In this document: positions 44,923 to 54,955 of the stretch, one piece after another
How the letters are laid out: each line of letters opens with the position of its first letter
How positions within the stretch are numbered: the stretch's first letter is position 1
Source: Kerstersia gyiorum
GTDB lineage: Bacteria; Pseudomonadota; Gammaproteobacteria; Burkholderiales; Burkholderiaceae_B
DNA length: 64,000 nt
Reading direction: 5' to 3'
Assembly: GCF_004216755.1 (NCBI RefSeq)
Contig: NZ_SGWZ01000002.1
Span: 682,001-746,000, forward strand
Notes under the pieces: model-generated
What the model was told of the DNA's origin: nothing
Seen by the model: the letters and a program-made list of their open reading frames with translations, nothing else
Databases searched by the model: none
Translations under genes and position numbers: made by a program

Positions 44923-46272
44923 GTGCTTTATACCTTAATCACTTTTCTTGTCGCGCTGGGTATCCTGGTCACCATCCACGAACTGGGCCACTATAGCGTT
45001 GCGCGTTTTTTCAACGTCCGCATCCTCCGTTTTTCGGTGGGTTTCGGCCGCGTACTCTGGCAAAAACGTGATGCCCGGGGTACCGAGTGGGCGGTCTCCA
45101 TGATTCCGCTGGGCGGCTATGTCAAGATGGCAGATGACGGCCTGGGCGGCGATGTTGGCATCGGTTCCGGCAAGGGCGTGCCGTTCAATCGGTTGAACGT
45201 CTATCGGCGCATTGCCGTTGTGCTCGCCGGCCCGGTTTGCAATCTTTTGCTGGCGGCGGTGCTCTACGCCATTCTGGGCATGATGGGCAGCCGCGAACCG
45301 CAGCCCGTGCTGGCCGATCCGCAGGAAGGCAGCGCGGCCGCGCTGGCGGGTGTAGCCAGCGGCGACAGGATCCAGGCCATAGATGGCCGCAAGGTCGAAA
45401 CCTGGAGCGATGCGCGCTGGCTGCTGCTCGACAAGCTGACAGCGGGCGGTACCTTGCGCATGGACGTTACCGACCGCGCCGGGCAGCCGCGCCAGCGCCT
45501 GTTGGTTTTGCAGGGCGACAGACTGGAGCATGACGCCGATCCGCTGGTCGGCGCGGGCCTGGCCTTGCAGGCGGCCAATCCGTATATCCGCAGCGTGATC
45601 AGTGGCGGGGCGGGCGAGGCGGCGGGCCTGAAAGATGGTGACAAGGTGTTGCGCGCGGGCAGCCAGGAATCTCCCGATGTGCCGCGTTTGCTGGCCGAGA
45701 TCCAGGCGCACGGTGGACAGCCGCTGGAACTGCGTGTGCGGCGTGGCAATACCGAGCTGGACCTGACTCTGGTGCCTGCTGAGGCGCGCCTGGAAGATGG
45801 CCGGGTAGTCGGGCGCATTGGTGCCCAGCTGGCAGCCGATCTTCCCATGGTGGATCGCCGTTACGGCCCGCTGGAAGCCATTTCCCATGGCGTCGTGCGT
45901 ACCTGGGAGACCTCCTTGTTCACTTTGCGCATGATGGGCCGCATGCTGACCGGCACGGTTTCCTGGCGCAATATCAATGGCCCGGTCGCCATTGCTGACT
46001 ATGCCGGGCAGAGCGCACGCGTCGGCCTGGATGCCTATATCGGCTTCCTGGCGCTGCTGAGCGTGAGTCTTGGCGTACTGAATCTTCTTCCTATCCCCAC
46101 ACTTGATGGCGGTCATCTGCTGTACTATTTCGCAGAAATCGTCCGCGGTCGCCCGTTGCCGGACAATTGGCTGGAAATCGGCCAGCGTTTTGGCATGATA
46201 TTGCTGGCGGCGCTGATGGGATTGGCCCTGTTCAACGATATCGGGCGTATTGTCACCCGTCTTTTCAGCTAA
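44923..46272 (+). CDS. rseP: Site-2 zinc metalloprotease RseP
   Basis: 449-residue inner-membrane protease that cuts RseA-type anti-sigma factors within the membrane and clears signal peptides. The zinc motif HELGH is at residues 19-23 in the first membrane helix, and the third ligand sits in LNLLPIPTLDGGHLLYY near the C-terminus. One or two PDZ domains lie between (AALAGVASGDRIQAIDGR and AAGLKDGDKVLRAGSQ). GTG at 44923 gives the standard short N-terminus LYTLITFLVALGILVTIHELGHY; the nearby ATG at 44921 is out of frame. RseP may also act on the FecR-type anti-sigma proteins seen elsewhere, a known role in some species but not shown here. Confidence 0.95.
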   Translation: MLYTLITFLVALGILVTIHELGHYSVARFFNVRILRFSVGFGRVLWQKRDARGTEWAVSMIPLGGYVKMADDGLGGDVGIGSGKGVPFNRLNVYRRIAVVLAGPVCNLLLAAVLYAILGMMGSREPQPVLADPQEGSAAALAGVASGDRIQAIDGRKVETWSDARWLLLDKLTAGGTLRMDVTDRAGQPRQRLLVLQGDRLEHDADPLVGAGLALQAANPYIRSVISGGAGEAAGLKDGDKVLRAGSQESPDVPRLLAEIQAHGGQPLELRVRRGNTELDLTLVPAEARLEDGRVVGRIGAQLAADLPMVDRRYGPLEAISHGVVRTWETSLFTLRMMGRMLTGTVSWRNINGPVAIADYAGQSARVGLDAYIGFLALLSVSLGVLNLLPIPTLDGGHLLYYFAEIVRGRPLPDNWLEIGQRFGMILLAALMGLALFNDIGRIVTRLFS

Positions 46273-46324
46273 TTGCGTGTCATTTAAAATCCTTCGCCAT
46301 TTGTCCGATCAAGGATCGTCCAGG

Positions 46325-48640
46325 ATGTCTGTTTCTCGGAGTTTTCAGCGCAGCGGCCTCAAGCTCAAGCGCCTTGTTCTGCCCGGCTTGCTGGCCGCCT
46401 TGATCTGGCCGTCCGCCGCTAGTGCTTTCGATCCCTTCGTCGTGCGCGATATCCGCGTGGATGGCCTGCAACGCACCGACGCCGGCACCGTGTTCGGCTA
46501 CCTGCCGGTGAAAGTCGGGGAAACATTCACGGAAAGCGATGCCTCGGCCGCGATCCGCCGGCTGTACGCCACCGGCTACTTCAATGATGTGCGCATCGAA
46601 ACCGACAACAATGTCGTGGTCGTAGTCGTGCAGGAACGCCCGACCATCGCTGCCATCAACTTCAATGGCATGCGTGAATTCGACGCCGACGCCATCAAGA
46701 AGTCCCTGCGCGAAGTCGGCTTCGGTGAAGGCCGGATCTTCGACCGTTCCATGCTGGAGCAGGCGGAGTTCGAGCTCAAGCAGCAATACTTGGCCAAGGG
46801 CAAGTACGGCGTCGAGATCACCGCCACTATCACGCCGCTGCCGCGCAACCGCGTGGGCATCAACTTCGAGGTATTCGAAGGGCAGGTGGCCCGCATCCGC
46901 GACATTCACATCGTGGGCAACGAAGCGTTCTCCAGCAGCACGCTGCAGGATGAAATGCAGCTGACGACGCCGGGCTGGATGACCTGGTACACCGGTACGG
47001 ACAAATACTCGCGCGAAAAGCTGGAAGGCGATATCGAAGCGCTGCGTTCGTACTACATGGATCGCGGCTATCTCGAATTCTCCGTCGAGCCGCCCCAGGT
47101 CACGATCTCCCCCGACCGCAAGGACATCTTCATCACCATCACTGTGCATGAAGGCAAGCCGTACAAGGTTTCCAATGTGAAACTGGCGGGCGACCTGCTG
47201 GGCCTGGACGACCAGTTGCAGAAACTCGTCACGGTCAAGGCCGGCGATACGTTCTCTGCCAGTGAAACCAACGCGACGGCGAAAGCCATCACTGATTACC
47301 TGGGCGACCTTGGCTATGCGTTTGCCAACGTCAACCCGAACCCGATCCTGAACCGCGAAACCGGTGAAACCGAGCTGACGTTCTATGTCGACCCGAGCCG
47401 CCGCGTATACGTGCGCCGCATCGAGATCGGCGGCAACACACGTACCCGTGATGCCGTGATCCGCCGCGAACTGCGCCAGCAGGAAGCGGCCTGGTACGAC
47501 GCCAGCAATATCCGTATGTCGCGCGACCGCGTGGACCGCCTGGGCTACTTCAATGAGGTCAACGTCAACACGCATCCGGTGCCGGGCACCATCGACCAGG
47601 TCGATGTCTCGGTCGACGTGAAGGAAAAACCCACCGGCATGATCAACCTCGGTATCGGCTACGGCTCCACTGAGAAGGCGATCCTGTCGGCGGGCATCAG
47701 CGAAGACAACGTTTTCGGCAGCGGTACCAACCTGACTTTCAACGTCAATACCAGCCGTTCCAACCGGTCGGCCGTTCTGTCGCACACTGACCCCTACTGG
47801 ACGCGCGACGGCATCAGCCGCTCCACGTCGCTCTACTACCGCTCGATCAAGCCGTTCTACAACAACGACGGTGACTATCGCGTGCGCGCCATGGGCCTGG
47901 GCCTGAACTTCGGCGTTCCCATTTCGGAACTCGACCGGATTTTCCTGGGCGTCAACTACGAACGCAACGAACTGTCGCTCTACGACAATTCACCGCTGGC
48001 CTATGAAGAGTTCGTGCAAGACTACGGCTCCAAGACCAATGCCCTGATCTTCTCCATAGGCTGGGCCAAGGACAGCCGCGACAGCGCCCTGGCACCCAAT
48101 TCGGGCAGCTATACGCGCCTGAAGGCCGATTTCTCGACGCTGGACCTGAAGTACTACATGCTCAGTGCACAGCACCAATACTTCATCCCCCTTAACCGCA
48201 GCTTCACGTTGGCCTTCAACGGCATGGTGGACTACGGCAAGGGCTACGGCGGCAAGGGTTATCCGCTTATCAAGAACATCTATGCGGGTGGCCTCGGCAC
48301 CGTGCGCGGCTACGAAGGCTCGTCGCTCGGCCCGAAGGATACCCGTACCGGCAACTACCTGGGCGGCTCCAAGCGCGTGGTCGGCAACGTGCAGCTGTAT
48401 CTGCCGTTCCCCGGTGCGCAGCGTGACCGCAGCCTGCGCTGGTTCCTGTTTGGTGATGCGGGTCAAATCTACAGCGATAACCAGGATATCGACTTCGGCG
48501 ATCTGCGTTATTCTGTCGGTGTTGGCCTGTCGTGGAACTCGCCGATGGGTCCGCTGCAAATTTCCTATGGCCGGGCGCTCCGTGACAAGCCGGGTGACGA
48601 AAAGCAAAGCTTCCAGTTCCAGATCGGAACCGCTTTCTGA
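46325..48640 (+). CDS. bamA: Outer-membrane protein assembly factor BamA
   Basis: 771-residue Omp85 protein, the central pore of the BAM complex. A signal peptide cleaves after ASA (residue about 34), leaving FDPFVVRDIRVDGLQRTDAGT, the start of POTRA 1. Five POTRA domains reach to about residue 420, then a 16-strand barrel with the conserved loop-6 VRGYEGSSLGP motif (VRGYEG) near 683 and the terminal Phe. The surface receptors of this window would be inserted by it. It follows rseP by 52 nt, and skp by 68 nt afterwards. Confidence 0.98.
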   Translation: MSVSRSFQRSGLKLKRLVLPGLLAALIWPSAASAFDPFVVRDIRVDGLQRTDAGTVFGYLPVKVGETFTESDASAAIRRLYATGYFNDVRIETDNNVVVVVVQERPTIAAINFNGMREFDADAIKKSLREVGFGEGRIFDRSMLEQAEFELKQQYLAKGKYGVEITATITPLPRNRVGINFEVFEGQVARIRDIHIVGNEAFSSSTLQDEMQLTTPGWMTWYTGTDKYSREKLEGDIEALRSYYMDRGYLEFSVEPPQVTISPDRKDIFITITVHEGKPYKVSNVKLAGDLLGLDDQLQKLVTVKAGDTFSASETNATAKAITDYLGDLGYAFANVNPNPILNRETGETELTFYVDPSRRVYVRRIEIGGNTRTRDAVIRRELRQQEAAWYDASNIRMSRDRVDRLGYFNEVNVNTHPVPGTIDQVDVSVDVKEKPTGMINLGIGYGSTEKAILSAGISEDNVFGSGTNLTFNVNTSRSNRSAVLSHTDPYWTRDGISRSTSLYYRSIKPFYNNDGDYRVRAMGLGLNFGVPISELDRIFLGVNYERNELSLYDNSPLAYEEFVQDYGSKTNALIFSIGWAKDSRDSALAPNSGSYTRLKADFSTLDLKYYMLSAQHQYFIPLNRSFTLAFNGMVDYGKGYGGKGYPLIKNIYAGGLGTVRGYEGSSLGPKDTRTGNYLGGSKRVVGNVQLYLPFPGAQRDRSLRWFLFGDAGQIYSDNQDIDFGDLRYSVGVGLSWNSPMGPLQISYGRALRDKPGDEKQSFQFQIGTAF

Positions 48641-48708
48641 TTTCCCGGTCTATGATGCTGGTGGCACAATAACCTTTTGCTAAAATTTCCTTTCATTCAG
48701 GGATTTCT

Positions 48709-49275
48709 ATGACGTCTGTTTCCGCGATCAAACCGTTTGCCTCGGCTCGCAGCAAGTATGCGAGCGTAGCTCGGCGTGTTTCCCTCGGTCTGTCGGCGTG
48801 CCTGGTTGCCGGCATGATGGCTGCTCCGGTGCAGGCTCAAGCCCAGGGCTCCAAGGTTGGTTTCGTCAACCTGGATCGCATCCTGCGTGATTCGGCGCCT
48901 GCCAAGGCTGCGCAAATCAAGCTTGAATCCGAATTCAAGTCGCGCGACGACGAAATCCAACGCCTGGCGAATGCCCTGCGTAGCGAGTACCAGAAGCTCG
49001 ACAAGGACGGCCCCGTGCTGTCCGAGAGCGACCGCGTCAAGCGCGAGCGCAACATCTCCAACATGGATGTCGACCTGCAGCGCAAGCAGCGCGAGTTCCA
49101 GGAAGACCTGAACCGCCGCCGCAACGAAGAGTTCGGTGCGATCATCGACAACACCAATGCTGCCATTCAGCGTATCGCCGAACAGCAAAACTACGACCTG
49201 GTCCTGCAAAATGCAGTCACGGTCAATCCGCGCGTCGACATCACCGACCAGGTGATCCAGGCCATGGGCAAGTAA
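48709..49275 (+). CDS. skp: Periplasmic chaperone Skp/OmpH
   Basis: 188-residue jellyfish-shaped trimeric chaperone for unfolded outer-membrane proteins. A long signal peptide ends near PVQAQA (residue about 44). The mature part starts SKVGFVNLDRILRDSAPAKAAQ and continues as a charged coiled-coil arm (residues about 75-140), closing with YDLVLQNAVTVNPRVDITDQVIQAM. Placement between bamA and lpxD is the standard envelope-biogenesis order. Confidence 0.95.
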   Translation: MTSVSAIKPFASARSKYASVARRVSLGLSACLVAGMMAAPVQAQAQGSKVGFVNLDRILRDSAPAKAAQIKLESEFKSRDDEIQRLANALRSEYQKLDKDGPVLSESDRVKRERNISNMDVDLQRKQREFQEDLNRRRNEEFGAIIDNTNAAIQRIAEQQNYDLVLQNAVTVNPRVDITDQVIQAMGK

Positions 49276-49284
49276 GGTTGCCTC

Positions 49285-50361
49285 ATGCCTTTGTTGCTGG
49301 ATGAGGCCAGGGCTCCGTCCCTGTCCGCACTGTTTGCGGAAGTCGATGCGCATGGCCTGCCTTGGCGCCTGGAAACCGGTGGTGCGGAAGAACCCCGCAT
49401 CGCCGGCCTGGCGCCGTTGACGCATGCTGGCGCCAACGAACTATCCTTTCTTTCCAATCATCGCTATCTGGAACAGCTGTCGCAGAGCGGGGCAGGGGCG
49501 GTCATCCTGCCAGCTGCAGCTGCGGCCGGCCTTCCGGCCAGCGTGCCTTTCGCCCGTGTCATCTGCGAACAGCCGTACCTGCTGTATGCGCGGGTGGCGC
49601 AGTGGTTCGATCGTGCCCGTCGCGCAGGCAATGTGCCGCGCGTGCATCCTTCCGCAATTGTGGCCGAGGACGCCATCATTGAAGCCGATGTCGATCTGGG
49701 CCCGTTCTGCGTGGTCGAGAGTGGCGCGGTCGTGAAGCGCGGCAGCATCATCGGTGCTGGCTGCGTCATCGGCGCCCGTAGCGTCGTGGGCGAGGATTCC
49801 CTGCTGTATCCGCGTGTCGTGCTCTATAGCGAAGTGCGCCTGGGCGCACGCGCCATCGTGCATAGCGGTGCGGTGCTGGGCGCTGATGGCTTCGGCTTTG
49901 CGCCCGATCCCACGCGTGGCGGCTGGAGCAAGATTCCCCAATTCGGCGGCGTGGTGGTGGGCAATGATGTCGAAATCGGCGCGAACACCACCATAGACCG
50001 TGGGGCGCTGGACGATACCGTCATCGCCGATGGCGTGAAACTGGACAACCAGATCATGGTTGCCCATAACGTCCATATCGGCATGCACACCGCCATTGCT
50101 GCCTGCGTCGGTATCGCTGGCTCCACCCACATCGGTGCGCGCTGCACCATTGGTGGCGCCTCGATGATCTCCGGCCATCTGGTGCTGGGAGACGACGTAC
50201 ATGTCTCCGGCGGTACGGCAGTGACATCCAGCATCACCAAGCCTGGCCGTTACACCGGTGTCTATCCCTATGCCGAGCATGGGGAGTGGCAGCGCAATGC
50301 TGCCGTGATACAGCAGTTGGGCTCCCTGCGCCGTCGCGTGCGCGCTCTGGAAAAAGATTAA
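49285..50361 (+). CDS. lpxD: UDP-3-O-(3-hydroxyacyl)glucosamine N-acyltransferase
   Basis: 358-residue left-handed beta-helix enzyme adding the second, N-linked hydroxyacyl chain in lipid A synthesis. An N-terminal uridine-binding domain (about 1-105: [22 protein letters not shown]) is followed by hexapeptide repeats with the catalytic His region DGFGFAPD and [17 protein letters not shown]. It ends in a helical tail (RRRVRALEK). Starts 9 nt after the skp stop. Acts with fabZ-lpxA-lpxB that follow. Confidence 0.96.
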   Translation: MPLLLDEARAPSLSALFAEVDAHGLPWRLETGGAEEPRIAGLAPLTHAGANELSFLSNHRYLEQLSQSGAGAVILPAAAAAGLPASVPFARVICEQPYLLYARVAQWFDRARRAGNVPRVHPSAIVAEDAIIEADVDLGPFCVVESGAVVKRGSIIGAGCVIGARSVVGEDSLLYPRVVLYSEVRLGARAIVHSGAVLGADGFGFAPDPTRGGWSKIPQFGGVVVGNDVEIGANTTIDRGALDDTVIADGVKLDNQIMVAHNVHIGMHTAIAACVGIAGSTHIGARCTIGGASMISGHLVLGDDVHVSGGTAVTSSITKPGRYTGVYPYAEHGEWQRNAAVIQQLGSLRRRVRALEKD

Positions 50362-50438
50362 TCGCCACTCCGGCGCCGGCGGCAGCACGCAGAACAGCCC
50401 TGCAGGCCGGCGACCGTCATGACTTAGGTACTGCATTT

Positions 50439-50900
50439 ATGGAATTGGATATCAAGGGAATTCTGGATCGGCTGCCGCATCGCTATCCCATGCTGCTGAT
50501 TGACCGCGTGATCGAAATGACGCCGGGCAAATCCATCGTCGCGATCAAGAATGTCAGTATCAACGAGCCGTATTTCACCGGGCATTTCCCTGATCTGCCG
50601 GTCATGCCTGGCGTGCTGATCCTGGAAGCAATGGCCCAGGCTGCCGCGCTGTTCTCGTTCTCGAATGATTCCGGTGATGATTCCGGCATCGGCGCCAGCA
50701 ATGGCAATGTCTACTACTACGTCGGCATCGACAATGCGCGCTTCCGCCGCCCCGTCGTGCCAGGCGACCAGCTGCGCATCGAAGTTGAGGCCGTGCGCCT
50801 GAGCCGCGTCATCTGTAAGTACAAGGGACGCAGCCTGGTTGATGGCAACGTGGCTGCCGAAGCTGAATTCATGTGCGCCATTCGCCAACGGAACAGCTGA
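50439..50900 (+). CDS. fabZ: (3R)-hydroxyacyl-ACP dehydratase FabZ
   Basis: 153-residue hot-dog fold dehydratase supplying unsaturated acyl-ACP for fatty-acid elongation and competing with LpxA/LpxD for hydroxyacyl-ACP. Starts [24 protein letters not shown]. The catalytic His is in [12 protein letters not shown], and the Glu in [11 protein letters not shown] at 50439, 77 nt after lpxD; lpxA starts 2 nt after its stop, showing tight coupling. Confidence 0.97.
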   Translation: MELDIKGILDRLPHRYPMLLIDRVIEMTPGKSIVAIKNVSINEPYFTGHFPDLPVMPGVLILEAMAQAAALFSFSNDSGDDSGIGASNGNVYYYVGIDNARFRRPVVPGDQLRIEVEAVRLSRVICKYKGRSLVDGNVAAEAEFMCAIRQRNS

Positions 50901-50902
50901 AC

Positions 50903-51697
50903 ATGAGCGTAGAAATCCATCCCACCGCGCAGGTAGACAGCCGTGCGGAACTTGCTGACGGTGTCAGCATCGGTGCTTTCAGCATCATCGGCCCCAATGT
51001 GCGCATTGGGGAAGGAACCTCCGTCGGCCCTCACTGCGTCGTGGATGGGTTGACGACCATCGGCCGCAACAACCGTTTTTACCGGTTTTGCTCCATTGGC
51101 GGCGAGCCTCAGGACAAAAAGTATGCCAACGAACCGACCCGCCTGGAAATTGGCGATGGCAACACGGTGCGCGAATATGTGACCTTCAATACCGGTACGG
51201 TACAGGACAACGGTGTTACGCGCATCGGCAGTGACAACTGGATCATGGCGTACGTTCACGTCGCGCATGACTGCATCATTGGCGATCACACCATCCTCGC
51301 CAACGGCGTGCAGCTCGGCGGCCACGTGCACATCGGCGACTGGGCCATCCTGGGCGGGCTGAGCGGCGTGCACCAGTTCAGCAAGATTGGCGCGCACGCC
51401 ATGATAGGCGGCAACAGCTCGCTGATGCAGGATGCGCCGCCCTATGTGCTGGCAGCGGGCAACCCCTGCAAGCCGCATGGCGTCAATACCGAAGGCCTGC
51501 GTCGCCGTGGTTTCGATGCGGAGTCCATCTCTGCACTGCGCGAAGCCTATAAGCTGGTTTATCGCCGCGGCCTGACGCTGGACCAGGCAGTGGCAGCCAT
51601 CGCAGCACTGGCCGTTGAGCGTCCGGCTGCCGCTGCGGCACTGGCCGTCATGCAGGAGTTCCTTTCGGGCGTCACGCGCGGGGTTATCCGTTCATGA
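50903..51697 (+). CDS. lpxA: UDP-N-acetylglucosamine O-acyltransferase
   Basis: 264-residue hexapeptide-repeat enzyme for the first step of lipid A synthesis. MSVEIHPTAQVDSRAELADGV start, catalytic His in VHVAHDCIIGD, and the GLSGVHQFSKIGAHAMIGG fold region. A C-terminal helical domain (residues about 190-264) contains FDAESISALREAYKLVYR. Overlaps lpxB by 4 nt (ATGA). Confidence 0.97.
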   Translation: MSVEIHPTAQVDSRAELADGVSIGAFSIIGPNVRIGEGTSVGPHCVVDGLTTIGRNNRFYRFCSIGGEPQDKKYANEPTRLEIGDGNTVREYVTFNTGTVQDNGVTRIGSDNWIMAYVHVAHDCIIGDHTILANGVQLGGHVHIGDWAILGGLSGVHQFSKIGAHAMIGGNSSLMQDAPPYVLAAGNPCKPHGVNTEGLRRRGFDAESISALREAYKLVYRRGLTLDQAVAAIAALAVERPAAAAALAVMQEFLSGVTRGVIRS

Positions 51698-52929
51698 TTT
51701 CAGGTGTGGGACTGGCCAGGAACGCGGGCGAGCCTGTGATCGGCATGGTCGCCGGGGAACCCTCGGGCGACCTGATCGCCGCACGCGTCCTGGCAGGTTT
51801 GCAGCAGCAGGTACCAAACCTGCGTTGCCAGGGCATAGGCGGCCCGCGCCTGCAGGCGCAAGGCCAGGAAATCTGGCACCCCATGCATGCGCTGACCGTC
51901 TTCGGTTATGTCGATGCGCTCAAGCGGCTGCCTTCGCTGCTGCGTACCTACGGCGACGTCAAGCGTCGCTGGCTGGCGCAGCCGCCCGGCGTCTTTGTGG
52001 GCATCGATGCGCCTGACTTCAATCTCAAGCTGGAACTGGCCTTGCGCCAGGCCGGCATCCCCACCGTGCATTTCGTCGGCCCATCCATTTGGGCCTGGCG
52101 CTATGAACGTATCCACAAAATACGTGAAGCTGTCTCGCACATGCTGGTGCTGTTCCCCTTCGAAGAGGAGCTGTATCGCAAGGAAGGCGTACCGGTGACC
52201 TATGTCGGCCATCCCTTGGCCGGCAATATCCCTATGCAACCCGATCGCGCGGCGGCGCGCAGGCGCCTGGGCCTGTCGGGCAATGAACGTATCCTGGCAG
52301 TCCTGCCGGGCAGCCGGCGTTCCGAAATCGAATTGATGGCGCCGCGCTTTTTGCAGGCTGCACAACAACTGTGCCGGGACGAGCCTGGACTGGTTTGCCT
52401 GGTGCCCATGGTCAATGCCGAGCGCAAGGCTCAGTTCGAAGCCGTGCTGCGGCAACACCCTGTGCCAGGATTGCGCTGCGTCACCCAGGAAGATATTGCG
52501 CTGGAAGGGCAGGAGCGTGACAACTGGCCTGTAGCCTGGCATGTCATGGAAGCCTGCGATACGGCTCTGGTAACCAGCGGTACCGCTACGCTGGAAACGG
52601 CGCTGTTCAAGCGCCCGATGGTGATCTCCTATGTGCTGTCGCCCTGGATGCGGCGCCTGATGTCCTGGAAATCAGGCCAGCAACGTCCCTATGTACCCTG
52701 GGTCGGCCTTCCCAATGTCCTGTTGCGCGATTTCGCTGTGCCGGAATTGTTGCAGGAAGACGCCACGCCCGAGAAATTGGCTCAAGCCGTCAGGGCGCAA
52801 TGGAATGATGCACCCGGGACGGCCCGCATCGAAGAACGGTTTGCCGAAATGCATGCTGTCCTGCGGCAGGACACGGCTCGGCTGGCCGCCGATGCCATAC
52901 TGGAGACTGCCGAGCATGGAGCAGGCTGA
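51694..52929 (+). CDS. lpxB: Lipid-A-disaccharide synthase
   Basis: 411-residue GT-B glycosyltransferase of family GT19 that joins UDP-diacylglucosamine to lipid [16 protein letters not shown] start motif near residue 19, [14 protein letters not shown] segment ([13 protein letters not shown]), [29 protein letters not shown] near 205 and [10 protein letters not shown] near 295. Translation is coupled to lpxA by the 4-nt overlap. rnhB begins inside its end. Confidence 0.96.
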   Translation: MISGVGLARNAGEPVIGMVAGEPSGDLIAARVLAGLQQQVPNLRCQGIGGPRLQAQGQEIWHPMHALTVFGYVDALKRLPSLLRTYGDVKRRWLAQPPGVFVGIDAPDFNLKLELALRQAGIPTVHFVGPSIWAWRYERIHKIREAVSHMLVLFPFEEELYRKEGVPVTYVGHPLAGNIPMQPDRAAARRRLGLSGNERILAVLPGSRRSEIELMAPRFLQAAQQLCRDEPGLVCLVPMVNAERKAQFEAVLRQHPVPGLRCVTQEDIALEGQERDNWPVAWHVMEACDTALVTSGTATLETALFKRPMVISYVLSPWMRRLMSWKSGQQRPYVPWVGLPNVLLRDFAVPELLQEDATPEKLAQAVRAQWNDAPGTARIEERFAEMHAVLRQDTARLAADAILETAEHGAG

Positions 52930-53524
52930 TCTATTCGCGATTGCTGCGCCGTCGGTCGTGGAGATCGCTGGCGTTGACGAAGCGGGCAGGGGACCGCTGG
53001 CCGGGGCCGTCTATGCTGCTGCGGTCATCCTGCCGGAACGGCATGACATTGCCGGCCTGGCAGATTCCAAAGTCTTGTCTGCCAGACAGCGCGACAAACT
53101 GGCACTGCAGATTCGCGAGCAAGCCCTGGCCTGGCATATCGCCTGTGCTACCGTCGCGGAAATCGACACCTTGAATATCCTGCACGCGACCATGCTGGCC
53201 ATGCGCCGTGCGGTTGAGGGACTGGGCGTGCATCCTGCGCTGGCGCTGATAGACGGCAATCGCGTGCCGCCCGGGCTGCCGTGCCAGGCGCGCGCCATCG
53301 TCAAGGGCGATGCGACCGAGCCCGCCATTTCTGCGGCCTCCATTCTCGCAAAGACGGCGCGCGACGCTGAATTGCTGGTCTTGCACGAACGCTATCCCCT
53401 ATACGGTTTCGACCAGCACAAAGGTTATGGTACGGCGCAACACCTGGAAGCCCTGCGCGCCCATGGCCCATGTCCGGAACACCGCCGCAGCTTCGCGCCG
53501 GTACGCAAAAGCCTCGAGTCCTGA
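52916..53524 (+). CDS. rnhB: Ribonuclease HII
   Basis: 202-residue endonuclease cutting at ribonucleotides embedded in DNA. The metal ligands appear in [12 protein letters not shown] (residues 19-30, Asp and Glu), ALIDGNRVP near 108, and the [14 protein letters not shown] helix near 143. C-terminal [27 protein letters not shown] is typical. Start at 52916 overlaps lpxB by 14 nt, common in this gene pair. Confidence 0.97.
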   Translation: MEQADLFAIAAPSVVEIAGVDEAGRGPLAGAVYAAAVILPERHDIAGLADSKVLSARQRDKLALQIREQALAWHIACATVAEIDTLNILHATMLAMRRAVEGLGVHPALALIDGNRVPPGLPCQARAIVKGDATEPAISAASILAKTARDAELLVLHERYPLYGFDQHKGYGTAQHLEALRAHGPCPEHRRSFAPVRKSLES

Positions 53525-53577
53525 GCCCGGCCCGGCAGGGGCTTGCATGGCCAGTATTGAAACAGAATTTATACGAC

Positions 53578-54357
53578 ATGAAGCACATCGCATCCCGGGA
53601 CAACCCGCTGTACCGCCAATTGCGTGCCTTGGCAGGTGGTAGCCGCAAGGGTGGGCAGTTGCTGATCGAAGGCCCGCATCTTTGCCAGGCCTGGCTGGAC
53701 ACTTACGGTTTGCCAGCCATTGCGGTCTTTGATGAAGCCCGCCTTGCGCGCCCGGAATTGGCATCCCTGGCCGATGCCGTGCGCGGCCTGGCGCCAGCCG
53801 CGCGCATTGCGCTGGCATCCGGCATGATGGACGCGCTGGAAGATGCCGAGCATGGCCAGGGCGTCATGTTCGTGGTCGAACCGCCGGCGCTGCCCAGCCC
53901 CCGTGGCGATGTGGCCGCGCTCTGGCTGGACCGGGTGCAGGATCCGGGCAATGTAGGCACCTTGCTGCGCCTGGCTGCGGCTGCTGGTTTGCAACAGGTC
54001 GTTCTGTCCAACGGTTGCGCTCATGCCTGGTCGCCCAAGGTGTTGCGCAGCGCCCAGGGCGCCCATTTTTCCTTGCAGATTATCGAAAAGGCCGACTTGG
54101 CGGCCTTGCGGCCGACATTAAGCGTTCCCTTGCTGGCGACCGCGCTGGATGGCTCGGAAGACTTGTTCGACACCGAATTGCCACGCACATGCGTCTGGCT
54201 GTTCGGCCATGAAGGCCGTGGCGTCTGCGAAGAACTGTTGCAGCTGGCAGATAAACGCGTGCGCGTTGCACATGCGCCGGCCGTAGAATCCCTGAATGTC
54301 GCTGCGGCTGCGGCCATCTGTCTGTTCGAGCAGCGGCGCCGCTTCCGTTGCGCCTGA
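53578..54357 (+). CDS. SpoU/TrmH-family RNA 2'-O-methyltransferase
   Basis: 259-residue SPOUT enzyme. The N-terminal substrate-binding domain (about 1-100) has the LLIEGPHLCQAWLD motif. The catalytic trefoil-knot domain has motif 1 LDRVQDPGNVGTLLRLAAAAG, written in two parts: LDRVQDPGNVG and TLLRLAAAAG. Motif 2 is VWLFGHEGRGV and motif 3 VAHAPAVESLNVAAAAAI. These bind AdoMet. The RNA target, probably rRNA, is not clear. The ATG at 53578 gives the usual opening (MKHIASRDNP). It lies 53 nt after rnhB, so may share its transcript. Confidence 0.9.
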   Translation: MKHIASRDNPLYRQLRALAGGSRKGGQLLIEGPHLCQAWLDTYGLPAIAVFDEARLARPELASLADAVRGLAPAARIALASGMMDALEDAEHGQGVMFVVEPPALPSPRGDVAALWLDRVQDPGNVGTLLRLAAAAGLQQVVLSNGCAHAWSPKVLRSAQGAHFSLQIIEKADLAALRPTLSVPLLATALDGSEDLFDTELPRTCVWLFGHEGRGVCEELLQLADKRVRVAHAPAVESLNVAAAAAICLFEQRRRFRCA

Positions 54358-54450
54358 TACCGTGCTGGTCGCGTCGCTGCAGGCCCGTCGCAGGACGTAG
54401 GTTCCTGCGCCGGCTAGGGGCGCGACCCCAGTTTTTCAAAAGGTGACGTT

Positions 54451-54915
54451 TTGAAGAATCCCATTGCGGTATTCATGGTGATGGTGTCGCTGGGCCTGGG
54501 CGCGCCCGCTGTTGCGGCGGACGCCGTGCCCATGGACAGGGTATATCAAGGCTCCATCCGGCTACCGGATTTTTCCGGGCGGGACCGCGCCTATGCGAAT
54601 TACCGTACCCGCATCACCAATGAAATGCGTAGTGGCCCCAACTTCGCGGGGCACTATGCCATCGTGGAAATCGGTTGCGGAACCAGCTGCCGCTTTGCAT
54701 TCGTCGCTGATGTCGCCACCGGGCAGGTATTCGGATTCCCGTATGGCGGTGAAAACTATTACTCGTTGCAGCTGAATTACAGTGTCAAAAGCAACCATGT
54801 ATCCATGAAGTGGATAGAAGGCGACGACTGCCTGCACAACTCCCTCGAATGGACGGGCAGCGATTTCAAGGCCGGCAGCCCGACGATCATGGGCCCCAGT
54901 GAAGTGTGCGGATAA
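54451..54915 (+). CDS. Small exported protein of unknown function
   Basis: 154 residues starting at a TTG (54451) preceded by the ribosome site AGGTGA at about 5 nt spacing; no ATG suits better. Signal peptide VMVSLGLGAPAVAA, cleavage near residue 23. The mature part has SGPNFAGHYAIVEIGCGTSC, then ADVATGQVFGFPYGGENYY, and four Cys in the order C-x3-C (CGTSC), DDCLH and EVCG, so two disulfides are possible. Similar small periplasmic proteins are known in proteobacteria without assigned role. A bidirectional terminator follows. Confidence 0.75.
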   Translation: MKNPIAVFMVMVSLGLGAPAVAADAVPMDRVYQGSIRLPDFSGRDRAYANYRTRITNEMRSGPNFAGHYAIVEIGCGTSCRFAFVADVATGQVFGFPYGGENYYSLQLNYSVKSNHVSMKWIEGDDCLHNSLEWTGSDFKAGSPTIMGPSEVCG

Positions 54916-54921
54916 GCAAAA

Positions 54922-54953
54922 AAAAACCAGTTCACAATGAACTGGTTTTTTTG
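54922..54953. terminator. Bidirectional terminator between the exported protein and ppsR
   Basis: Stem accagttca / tgaactggt (54926-54934, 54938-54946) with a 3-nt loop. It is flanked by an A9 tract on the left and a T7 run on the right, so it is efficient in both directions. Confidence 0.88.
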
Positions 54954-54955
54954 GC

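Noticed and set aside
46280..47785. 501-codon open frame on the minus strand
   Set aside because: Antisense to the POTRA region of bamA; no family features.
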